DNA of 9,061 nt from Patescibacteria group bacterium (GCA_030016465.1 JASEJL010000032.1:1-9061), one strand, 5' to 3'; positions 1 to 4,644 are shown, numbered from the stretch's first letter. Program-made: numbers and translations. Notes: generated by a model from the sequence alone, not told the origin.

Positions 1-317
1 AAAATTTCAGGATGGTTTTGGGCTAAAGTTGCTAAAATTTTTCTATCAAGCTCAATTTTATTTTTTTTGAGGCCTGCAATAAATTTTGAATAAGATAAAC
101 CAAGCTGCCGGCAGGCGGCATTGATTTTGATTTGCCAGAGCGCTCTAAATTCTCTTTTTTTTGCTCGCCTATCCCGGTAGGCATATCTCCAGGCCTTCAT
201 TACAGCTACTTTGGCTAATCGGTATTTTGCCTTTCTTCCCCAACGAAAACCCTTGGCATATTTTAGTAAATGTTTTCTTCGCTTGTGCGCTAATTTTCCT
301 CGTTTAACTCTAACCAT
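1..317 (-). CDS. rplT: 50S ribosomal protein L20, 3'-truncated by window edge
   Basis: L20 binds 23S rRNA early in large-subunit assembly. The reading frame opens at ATG 317-315 and gives an N-terminus MVRVKRGKLAHKRRKHLLK followed by a run rich in Arg and Lys. The block KAWRYAYRDRRAKKREFRALW and then INAACRQLGLSYSKFI are family hallmarks. About 105 codons are visible. Family members are usually 115 to 120 residues, so only about 10 to 13 residues lie beyond base 1. It is the last gene seen in the usual bacterial order infC-rpmI-rplT, 87 nt after the rpmI stop, and a strong hairpin sits in that gap. No Shine-Dalgarno sequence precedes the ATG; the leader is A/T only. Identification is firm. 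The 3' end is unseen because of the window, not because of damage. Confidence 0.97.
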   Translation of the reverse strand, partial: MVRVKRGKLAHKRRKHLLKYAKGFRWGRKAKYRLAKVAVMKAWRYAYRDRRAKKREFRALWQIKINAACRQLGLSYSKFIAGLKKNKIELDRKILATLAQNHPEI

Positions 318-348
318 AAAAATAAAATGCTAATATGCTAATAATGCG

Positions 349-373
349 AACTGCGAATATCGTATTCGCAGTT
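349..373. promoter_or_regulatory. Hairpin in the rpmI-rplT spacer
   Basis: A perfect 10-bp inverted repeat (AACTGCGAAT / ATTCGCAGTT) with a 5-nt loop lies 32 nt upstream of the rplT ATG. The surrounding 87-nt spacer is A/T-rich and contains repeated GCTAATA-type words. L20 represses its own operon in other bacteria by binding an RNA structure that mimics its rRNA site, so an L20 leader or processing element is plausible. The sequence itself shows only the hairpin. There is no U-run straight after it on either strand, so a simple terminator is unlikely. Confidence 0.5.
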
Positions 374-404
374 TATAGATTAGTATTCCATTTGTAGATT
401 TGCA

Positions 405-593
405 TTATTTTGAAGATAGTAGCCTTCGTATTTTTTTTGCCTCGGCTTTTGAAACCTCAATCCATTTCCGACTTTTTCTAATTTTCTGCCCGGTTTTTTT
501 AGCTCGATAATGATCAAGACCAGTTGCTCTTCTCAATACCTTACCGGTTTTGGTGATTTTGAAACGTTTTGAAATTGATTTTCGAGTTTTCAT
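405..593 (-). CDS. rpmI: 50S ribosomal protein L35
   Basis: This is a 62-residue, highly basic protein of the large ribosomal subunit. The N-terminus MKTRKSISKRFKITKTGKVL and the central block RRATGLDHYRAKKTGQKIRK match the L35 pattern (KTxKSxxKRFKxTGxGKxxR...H). The length is normal for the family. The ATG (593-591) follows the infC TAG stop (596-594) with no spacer. No ribosome-binding site is visible inside the infC end, so translation is probably coupled to termination of infC. The position between infC and rplT is the conserved bacterial arrangement. Confidence 0.97.
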   Translation of the reverse strand: MKTRKSISKRFKITKTGKVLRRATGLDHYRAKKTGQKIRKSRKWIEVSKAEAKKIRRLLSSK

Positions 594-1103
594 CTATTTT
601 TTGGCAATTATCATTGTGAAACCTCTTGGTTCTCTTTTTAATTCTCTTTCAATCTTTATTGGAATAAGTTTTTCTAAAATCTCCAGAAATTGATTTATTT
701 TTCCTTTGGCAAATTCTTCAAGGGTTTTTTCTCTTCCCTGCAAAATCATTTCGATTTTAACCCTATTCCTCTTTTTTAAAAATTTTTCGGCTTGACGAAC
801 CCTTGTTTCTAAATCGTGTAAAGAAATATTGAATCCTAGTCTTATTCCTTTTAATTCGCCACCTCTGCTTATCTTTGCCGCTTTTTCTTTCTTTTGTAGC
901 CAGTATAAGTATTTCCCATAATCCATTATTTTGCAAACCGGTGGTTCGACCTTTTCCGTTACTTGGATTAAATCTAAATTACGTTCCTTAGCCATTCGGA
1001 TAGCTGTTTCTAACGCTAAAATCCCAGCCTGTTTTCCAGTTTCATCAATAATCCTAACGCGGGGAGCCTTTATTTGATTGTTGACTAATGGCCTTTTAAT
1101 CAA
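594..1103 (-). CDS. infC: Translation initiation factor IF-3
   Basis: IF-3 binds the 30S subunit, keeps it apart from 50S and checks start-codon pairing. The N-terminal domain (about residues 5-75) contains VNNQI, RVRIIDETGKQAG and the family signature PPVCKIMDYGKYLYW (about 54-68). A linker rich in Lys follows, then the C-terminal domain (about 84-169) with LKGIRLGFNISLHDLETRVRQ style sequence and RGFTMIIAKK at the end. Length 169 is typical. The start is TTG (1103-1101) immediately followed by ATT (1100-1098). No in-frame ATG exists at the expected N-terminus. Rare start codons are characteristic of infC and allow IF-3 to repress itself, so either TTG or ATT could be used. The start lies only 8 nt beyond the tmRNA 3' end and has no Shine-Dalgarno sequence. 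Confidence 0.97.
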   Translation of the reverse strand: MIKRPLVNNQIKAPRVRIIDETGKQAGILALETAIRMAKERNLDLIQVTEKVEPPVCKIMDYGKYLYWLQKKEKAAKISRGGELKGIRLGFNISLHDLETRVRQAEKFLKKRNRVKIEMILQGREKTLEEFAKGKINQFLEILEKLIPIKIERELKREPRGFTMIIAKK

Positions 1104-1111
1104 AAATGGAG

Positions 1112-1467
1112 TGGAGGCGTGGGGAATTGAACCCCAGTCTGGAAATTTTGCCAGAAATAGTTCTACAAGTTTAGCCCAATTCGTAGAAGTAGAAAGTAGG
1201 AATTGGACGAAAATCTTTCTACTCTTGGTCTATTTTGGTTTGATAGCTTTTAGACCCTAAAAAGAGCTATCTATCTCGATAATATAACACCCGATTCCGC
1301 CTATCGAGAATCAACGGTTCGGATGCCGCGCCTGCTTATTAAGCATAGGCAAGGGCGGGTTTAGAGAATAAGTTGGCACTTATTATCAGGTTCTAGAAGT
1401 TTTATGAGATTCTAGAATACTCAACTTGCCTATCCTGGTTGAATTTCCATCTATTCCAGGCGCCCCC
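1112..1467 (-). ncRNA. ssrA: tmRNA (transfer-messenger RNA)
   Basis: This is the one-piece ribosome-rescue RNA, about 356 nt. The 5' GGGGGCG (1467-1461) pairs with 3' CGCCTCC (1119-1113), leaving A73 at 1112. The third pair is G3-U70, the alanine identity element. The T arm is TGGGG / TTCAATT / CCCCA. TGGAAATT (1449-1442) pairs with AATTTCCA (1147-1140), giving an 8-bp P2 helix that CCAG/CTGG pairing extends. The peptide-tag frame starts at GCC 1377 in the context ATAAGTGCCAAC, resembling the E. coli resume site, and ends in TAA TAA. The 3' CCA is not encoded (the next bases are CTC). The D-loop region reads TGGAATAGATGG where tmRNAs normally have TGGATTCGACGG, and this stretch overlaps the smpB stop codon. 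The gene lies between smpB and infC on the same strand. Confidence 0.95.
1336..1377 (-). other. tmRNA proteolysis-tag reading frame
   Basis: From resume codon GCC (1377-1375) the frame encodes ANLFSKPALAYA and then a double stop TAA TAA (1341-1336). With the alanine carried by the tRNA-like part, the peptide added to stalled proteins would be AANLFSKPALAYA. The start AN and the small/hydrophobic end are normal for tags. The terminal -AYA differs from the common -LAA. The resume codon is inferred by matching the upstream context to the E. coli tmRNA. Confidence 0.85.
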
Positions 1468-1906
1468 GTTTTAATACTCTTTTAATTTCTCTTTCAACCT
1501 CGCGTTTTCTAATTAATTCTCTTTTGTCAAATTTTTTCTTTCCTTTGGCAATTCCAAACTCTAATTTTATTTTTCCATCTTTAGTATATATCCTTAAAGG
1601 TATCAAAGTCAAGCCTTTCTGTTTTGATTTACCAATTAAATATTTAATCTCCGATTTTTTTAAAAGAAGCTTTCGTGACCTCTCAGGATTATACTCTGCC
1701 GGAACATTTTTCGGTTGATAGGGAGAAATTCTCGCTCCAATCCAATATATCTCTTCATTCTTTATTATCACATAAGACCCAGCCAAATTTACGCCCTTGG
1801 TTTTTATTGACTTTACTTCCTGACCAATCAAAGAAATCCCGGCCTCAAACTTCTCCAGGATTTGATAATTAAAATAAGCTTTTTTATTCTCAGTAAGGAT
1901 TTTCAT
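1451..1906 (-). CDS. smpB: SsrA-binding protein SmpB
   Basis: SmpB binds the tRNA-like domain of tmRNA and places it in the A site of stalled ribosomes. The protein from ATG 1906 is 151 residues, normal for the family. Visible blocks are NKKAYFNYQILEKFEAGI, LIGQEVKSIK, NPERSRKLLLKKSEI, QKGLTLIPLRIY, GIAKGKKKFDKR and the basic C-terminal tail that inserts into the mRNA channel. The frame is open upstream to 2020, but those 38 codons lack SmpB similarity and belong to the toxin remnant in another frame. The start at 1906 fits the family. It begins 1 nt after the toxin TAA, with only a weak AAGAAAAG upstream. The last six codons including the stop (CGG GGG CGC CTG GAA TAG) run into the tmRNA gene, a 17-nt overlap with its physical partner. 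Confidence 0.97.
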   Translation of the reverse strand: MKILTENKKAYFNYQILEKFEAGISLIGQEVKSIKTKGVNLAGSYVIIKNEEIYWIGARISPYQPKNVPAEYNPERSRKLLLKKSEIKYLIGKSKQKGLTLIPLRIYTKDGKIKLEFGIAKGKKKFDKRELIRKREVEREIKRVLKRGRLE

Positions 1907-1907
1907 A

Positions 1908-2160
1908 TTAACTTTTCTTATAATGTTTTGTAATTTGGAATACCTCAGTTTTCCCTTCTGTAATAAAAAACAAGGCTCGATATTTTTTGTTGAGCCTGAA
2001 AAAAATAGATTCCCCGCCATCGTGGTTCAAGGAGCTCGACCTCTAGAGAAGAATGACGAATATTGCTTTCGAAAAGACGTTTGGTTTTTCCCCTTTTTTT
2101 GGCCAGATTACAGTCTTTAATAAAATTTTTAAGAACTTCTCTTAGCGGCTTTATTTCCAT
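1908..2160 (-). pseudogene. RelE/ParE-like toxin, frameshifted
   Basis: Toxins of this superfamily are small ribosome-dependent mRNA endonucleases or gyrase inhibitors. From ATG 2160 the frame reads MEIKPLREVLKNF and continues to SNIRHSSLEVELLEPRWRGI. It then shifts at a T7 run (A7 at 1999-2005 on the plus strand). One frame over the sequence resumes as FFRLNKKYRALFFITEG, then KTEVFQITKHYKKS and TAA at 1910-1908. Joined by removing one T, the product is about 83 residues. It has the family pattern HxSL...LEP...GIYxFRxNxKYRALFF...ITxHY. Without the join the frame ends near 1945. The start overlaps the end of the antitoxin remnant by about 32 nt, the usual antitoxin-toxin layout, and smpB starts 1 nt after its stop. 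A later start is possible. Programmed frameshifting cannot be excluded, but a decayed gene is likelier beside its broken antitoxin. Confidence 0.75.
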
Positions 2161-2373
2161 ATTTTTTGGCATAAGATGATTTTTGAGGTCCAAATTCTAA
2201 ATCTTAAAAATTCCTCAGTATATAAAAACTTATCTTTCGGAAATCTTCAACTATTTCCTTAATTTGGGCTTTTATCATTGATTCAAAAAAAACCTAGGAG
2301 CAGATCTTCGATAACCTTCTGCTTGGCGTTTTAATTGTTCATATTCACTCTTAGGAATTGTTACTTTAACCAT
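2129..2373 (-). pseudogene. Antitoxin gene remnant, at least three frameshifts
   Basis: The ATG at 2373-2371 opens MVKVTIPKSEYEQLKRQAEG, an N-terminus typical of small antitoxins that pair with RelE-type toxins. The frame breaks at a T8 run (plus 2285-2292). It continues in another frame as ESMIKAQIKEIVEDFRK, breaks again at a TATATA stretch, continues as TEEFLR, and after a third shift reads SSYAKKYGNKAAKRSS followed by TAA (2131-2129). The segments are in the right order and add up to about 80 residues. This is therefore one decayed gene and not chance similarity. It lies directly downstream of a strong promoter and overlaps the toxin start. The antitoxin family cannot be named from the sequence alone; its role is inferred from its partner. 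Confidence 0.65.
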
Positions 2374-2381
2374 TATATTTT

Positions 2382-2409
2382 AGTATATCTTTTTATTTTT
2401 TAGGGTCAA
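2382..2409 (-). promoter_or_regulatory. Sigma-70-type promoter before the TA-smpB-ssrA block
   Basis: On the minus strand TTGACC (2409-2404) is followed after 16 bp by TATACT (2387-2382), close to the TTGACA / TATAAT consensus. Only 8 nt separate the -10 box from the antitoxin ATG at 2373, so a transcript would be leaderless or nearly so. No other good promoter is seen upstream of smpB. This one may drive the whole block down to rplT, which is inference. Confidence 0.6.
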
Positions 2410-2459
2410 GATATCCCGGTCATTTAATTTTTAAGTAAATTAAGTCAACTTAAATTAAT

Positions 2460-2576
2460 ATGAAATTTGGTAAGGCTTGTTTATTAGGAATAAAATGTAG
2501 ATACGATGGTGAAAGTAAATTTAGTAAAAAAGTTATTAAATTGGCCGAAAAAGAAGGTTTGATTTCTGTTTGTCCG
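2460..2576 (+). pseudogene. DUF523 family protein, truncated N-terminal fragment
   Basis: The first 39 codons from ATG 2460 read MKFGKACLLGIKCRYDG, then ESKFSKKVIKLAEKEGL and ISVCP. This matches the start of DUF523 proteins (CLLGxxCRYDG ... L ... PVCPE), a family of about 140 to 160 residues whose studied members include a thiouracil desulfurase. The three cysteines of the visible part are present. After VCP the expected EQLGG-type continuation is missing. The frame runs into unrelated palindromic sequence and stops at 2648. No later DUF523 segment was found in the window, so the gene is a 5' remnant. It is divergent from the antitoxin promoter, and a small TTAAGT/ACTTAA dyad (2440-2453) sits just before its start. 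Confidence 0.75.
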
Positions 2577-2580
2577 CCAT

Positions 2581-2683
2581 ACAAGAAATGTCAAATTTTT
2601 CGCGCTGGATATTTCTTTAGGCTTGCCTGCTGGCAAGGGCGAGCCTAACGATTCAAACGACCCAAAAAATTGACATTTCCTGT
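2581..2683. repeat. Palindromic (MITE-like) element at the DUF523 break
   Basis: The outer arms 2581-2600 and 2664-2683 are inverted copies (18 of 20 positions match; AAATGTCAA pairs with TTGACATTT). Inside are nested arms TTAGGCT (2617-2623) and AGCCTAA (2642-2648) around TGCC/GGCA. The whole 103 bp can fold as one long hairpin centred near 2632. It starts a few bases after DUF523 homology ends and its right arm overlaps the first bases of the 97-bp repeat. It may be a small non-autonomous insertion. No target duplication is clear. Confidence 0.5.
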
Positions 2684-2774
2684 CTGGTGGGCGATAATGA
2701 ATGAAGGTCGAACCAATTTTGAACGGAAAATTTAACTACTCGCTCGGCGCGCGGCGCGCGCCGAGCGAGTAGTA
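2678..2774 (+). repeat. 97-bp inverted repeat, left copy, with GC-rich palindrome
   Basis: This segment is repeated in inverted orientation at 3652-3748 with two mismatches (positions 2736 and 2770) over 97 bases. It carries a perfect palindrome at 2735-2773: 19-bp arms beginning ACTACTCGCTCGG around one central G. The palindrome is almost pure G/C in an A/T-rich region. The repeat also holds a 23-codon frame from ATG 2701, probably incidental. The pilin cassette lies between the two copies. Confidence 0.9.
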
Positions 2775-2794
2775 GAAGAAAATTTAGAATTTTT

Positions 2795-3287
2795 ATGTTT
2801 TTAAATAAAAATAAAGGTTTTACTCTTATTGAATTATTAGTAGTTATCGCTTATTAGGCTCTTATCAAGTATTGTTTTAGTGAGTTTGCAACGGGCAAGG
2901 GCCCATGCAAGGGATGCGATAAGAAAACACGATATAAATCAGATAGAAAAAGCTTTGTTATTGTATTGGAGTCAATATGAACAATTTCCAGGTGAAACTT
3001 ACTGTGACAGTAGTATAGGAAGTTGTAATAACCCTTGTCCTTGTAGTGGAGATAACTGGTCGTCTAACAGTCAAATCTGGGAAAAATTAGTTGGGGGAGG
3101 ATTTATGGGATCTTTACCAAAAGACCCGATTAATAATACAACTTATTACTATTGGTACGAACCTTGCTGTAATCAAGATTGTGGCGGAGGTCGAAAGTGC
3201 GTAAATAAGTGTTGTGAGTATTATATCGGAGCTAGCAAATTAGAAACAACTGGTTCTGGCTATACTCGATGGGGAAGATGGGAGTAA
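2795..3287 (+). pseudogene. Type IV prepilin-like protein, one frameshift, Cys-rich C-terminus
   Basis: ATG 2795 encodes MFLNKNKGFTLIELLVVIA. This is a short basic leader, a prepilin peptidase site G/F with Glu at +5, and the start of the hydrophobic helix. The frame then ends at TAG 2855. One base over (from 2853) it resumes as IRLLSSIVLVSLQRARAHAR and runs open to TAA 3287, so the helix completes exactly across the shift. The repaired protein is about 163 residues, normal for pseudopilin/minor pilin subunits. The C-terminal half contains ten cysteines (for example NPCPC and EPCCNQDC), suggesting disulfides or metal binding outside the cell. In the present frame only 20 residues are made unless the shift is suppressed or translation restarts at GTG 2880. 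Such a restart product would lack the signal. Confidence 0.8.
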
Positions 3288-3317
3288 TAAAAATTACTCT
3301 AAAATCTCAAAAATTTT

Positions 3318-3629
3318 ATGAATAATCAAAAGAACAAAAATAGAGAAAGAATTGATTTAAGCCAATTTCCAATCAGCAGGCAAGAAGAAGTTGCTCGCCC
3401 AGGATTTAGTTTAGAAAATCTTAAAAAATTTTGGCAGAAAATGGGAAAGAAAAATCAAATTTTTACTGTAATCATTGCAACAGCTCTTATCTTAATAATT
3501 GTTCTTTTGATTTCATTATTTAGTGGAAGGGAAGGTAAAGAAATTGCTCCCGGAAAAACTATTTTCCCTGAATATGCTCCGCCGGCCGAATATCCTGCTG
3601 GAGAAGAATATACCCCTCCTTTTCCTTAA
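3318..3629 (+). CDS. Hypothetical single-pass membrane protein with Pro/Tyr-rich tail
   Basis: This protein has 103 residues and no recognised family. The N-terminal 47 residues are polar and basic (KFWQKMGKKNQ just before the membrane). One clear transmembrane segment spans about 48-69 (IFTVIIATALILIIVLLISLF). A short tail rich in Pro, Glu and Tyr ends EYTPPFP. The positive-inside rule puts the N-terminus in the cytoplasm and the tail outside. It starts 30 nt after the pilin frame on the same strand and shares the cassette bounded by the 97-bp inverted repeats. It could therefore be an accessory of the pilin or a surface anchor; this rests on position only. No ribosome-binding site is visible. 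The frame is intact, unlike its neighbour. Confidence 0.6.
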   Translation: MNNQKNKNRERIDLSQFPISRQEEVARPGFSLENLKKFWQKMGKKNQIFTVIIATALILIIVLLISLFSGREGKEIAPGKTIFPEYAPPAEYPAGEEYTPPFP

Positions 3630-3651
3630 AAATTTTTTCTAAATTTTTTTG

Positions 3652-3748
3652 TACTGCTCGCTCGGCGCGCGGCGCGCGCCGAGCGAGTAATTAAATTTTC
3701 CGTTCAAAATTGGTTCGACCTTCATTCATTATCGCCCACCAGACAGGA
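3652..3748 (-). repeat. 97-bp inverted repeat, right copy
   Basis: This is the reverse complement of 2678-2774 with two mismatches. Its GC-rich palindrome has perfect 15-bp arms at 3657-3671 and 3673-3687 around G3672. It follows the membrane protein gene after 22 nt of A/T sequence. Bases flanking the two copies differ, so no target-site duplication is evident. The pair could let the 877 bp between them invert, or mark the ends of a mobile cassette. Confidence 0.9.
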
Positions 3749-3846
3749 TTTTTTCAAGTGAATAACTGCCTTGCCTCTCACTGCAACTCGAGGCTTGGCT
3801 ACTAATTTATATTCATTTTTGGCTGAAAAAATCTGCGGTTAAGTAA

Positions 3847-4031
3847 AATACAGAATTAAGAAAGTTAAGGCAGGCTAAAAAACTTTCTCAAGAAAATTTG
3901 GCAAGATTGGTTGATCTCACAACAATACAATTATCAAAATTGAAGCTGGTAAAAACCAGAATCTAATGCTTTATACTCTCAAGAAAATTATGAAAGCTCT
4001 TGAGGTAAGCATTGACGAACTAACAAAATGA
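3847..4031 (+). pseudogene. XRE-type HTH regulator/antitoxin, start lost and frameshifted
   Basis: The frame ELRKLRQAKKLSQENLARLV (from about 3853) is the first half of a Cro/CI-type helix-turn-helix: helix 1, then LSQENLA. After DLT near 3919 the frame shifts by one base. It continues as NNTIIKIEAGKNQN and YTLKKIMKALEVSIDELTK to TGA 4031, which is the recognition helix and the usual ending. A TAA (3844-3846) lies in frame just upstream and no ATG precedes the domain, so the start is also lost. The repaired protein would have about 60 residues, like stand-alone XRE regulators and HigA-type antitoxins. No partner toxin can be recognised in the 98 bp upstream. It is probably a relic. Confidence 0.75.
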
Positions 4032-4217
4032 TTATGTTCTTGTATCGGAAACTCTAAAATGATTAAAAAAAGAGCCTAGATTCTTGGTTAAGAATTAATT
4101 TCTTTAAAAATTAGTAAAAAAGGATTGGTAATTTTCCAGTATTTCTTTGAATTTTAGCCAAAATTAGCCAAAAATCCTGATTTTAGACAGATTCCTCCCT
4201 TGTTATGAATTTTATCA

Positions 4218-4577
4218 ATGGGAATAACTACCAACTCTCTAAAAAAAGGCCAAAAAGCCATTTCCTTGAGAACTATGCCAATGGGCTTTGAAAATTTGTT
4301 TGATGATGTATTTTCCTGTTATGATTTCCATAATATGGCTACCATTAGTTTCAAATGTAAAAAGTGTCAAAATTACTTTATCTCTGATGTTGGTAAAATA
4401 ACATTTCTTCTTCTTAATAAGACAGGTGAGCGACCTGTTTTTAAAAAAGATATTCTTTGTCTTAATTGCGGTAAGCTAACCTTTGAGAAAGAAGAGGTAG
4501 AATTAACTGAACTGGGTCAAAGCCAACTCACAGAATTAGAGATAAGCTTTTTTGAACAGAATACACCACCAAGTTAG
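4218..4577 (+). CDS. Hypothetical zinc-ribbon protein
   Basis: The frame from ATG 4218 gives 119 residues with no recognised family. Two CxxC pairs, CKKC (about 47-50) and CLNC (about 81-84, in CLNCGK), are separated by 30 residues, as in small treble-clef or ribbon zinc-binding folds. The C-terminal part is acidic and contains the near-repeat ELTELGQSQLTELE. Alternative starts are ATG 4275 (MPMGFENLFDD) and ATG 4335 (MATISFKCKKC). The last would give an 80-residue protein beginning just before the first Cys pair. No ribosome-binding site helps choose. It lies between the HTH relic and proB, with a hairpin after its stop. Binding of zinc is inferred from cysteine spacing; RNA/DNA binding or a chaperone-like role are equally open. 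Confidence 0.55.
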   Translation: MGITTNSLKKGQKAISLRTMPMGFENLFDDVFSCYDFHNMATISFKCKKCQNYFISDVGKITFLLLNKTGERPVFKKDILCLNCGKLTFEKEEVELTELGQSQLTELEISFFEQNTPPS

Positions 4578-4606
4578 TTTTTAAAAGACTTGATTAAATT
4601 TAGAGT

Positions 4607-4630
4607 GCAAAATTTTTGAAAAAATTTTGC
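4607..4630. terminator. A/T-rich hairpin between the zinc-ribbon gene and proB
   Basis: A perfect 11-bp inverted repeat GCAAAATTTTT / AAAAATTTTGC with a 2-nt centre lies 29 nt after the zinc-ribbon stop and 14 nt before the proB ATG. The stem itself contains A and T runs in both directions, so it could act as a weak bidirectional terminator or as a regulator of proB. There is no separate U-run after it. The same GCAAAATTTT word forms the hairpin at 8147-8175. Confidence 0.4.
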
Positions 4631-4644
4631 TTAAGTTCGCCATA

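Noticed and set aside
1078..1260. 60-codon plus-strand open frame
   Set aside because: It lies antisense to the tmRNA 3' half and the infC start. Its residues reflect the T arm and acceptor stem, not a protein.
1471..1497. Possible own promoter of ssrA inside smpB (TTGAAA, 15 bp, TATTAA)
   Set aside because: The spacer is short and the -10 ends only 3 nt before the tmRNA 5' G. Such words are common by chance in A/T-rich coding DNA.
1907..2020. Extended SmpB N-terminus starting at 2020
   Set aside because: The extra 38 codons have no SmpB character and overlap the toxin remnant read in another frame. Family alignment begins at ATG 1906.
2020..2045. tRNA T-arm-like GGTTCAAG on the plus strand
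   Set aside because: The flanking bases do not form a T stem and no acceptor, D or anticodon arms are present. The bases are explained by the toxin coding sequence.
2701..2772. 23-codon frame MKVEPILNGKFNYSLG... inside the 97-bp repeat
   Set aside because: Too short, no start signal, and its end is dictated by the palindrome.
3749..3846. Possible toxin gene before the XRE relic
   Set aside because: The best frame has only about 26 codons and no toxin motif. Only a loose GCC..GGC dyad is seen.
4032..4217. Gene or terminator between the HTH relic and the zinc-ribbon gene
   Set aside because: No coding pattern. A 6-bp ATTCTT/AAGAAT stem (4080-4095) and a TTAGCCAAAA direct repeat are too weak to call.
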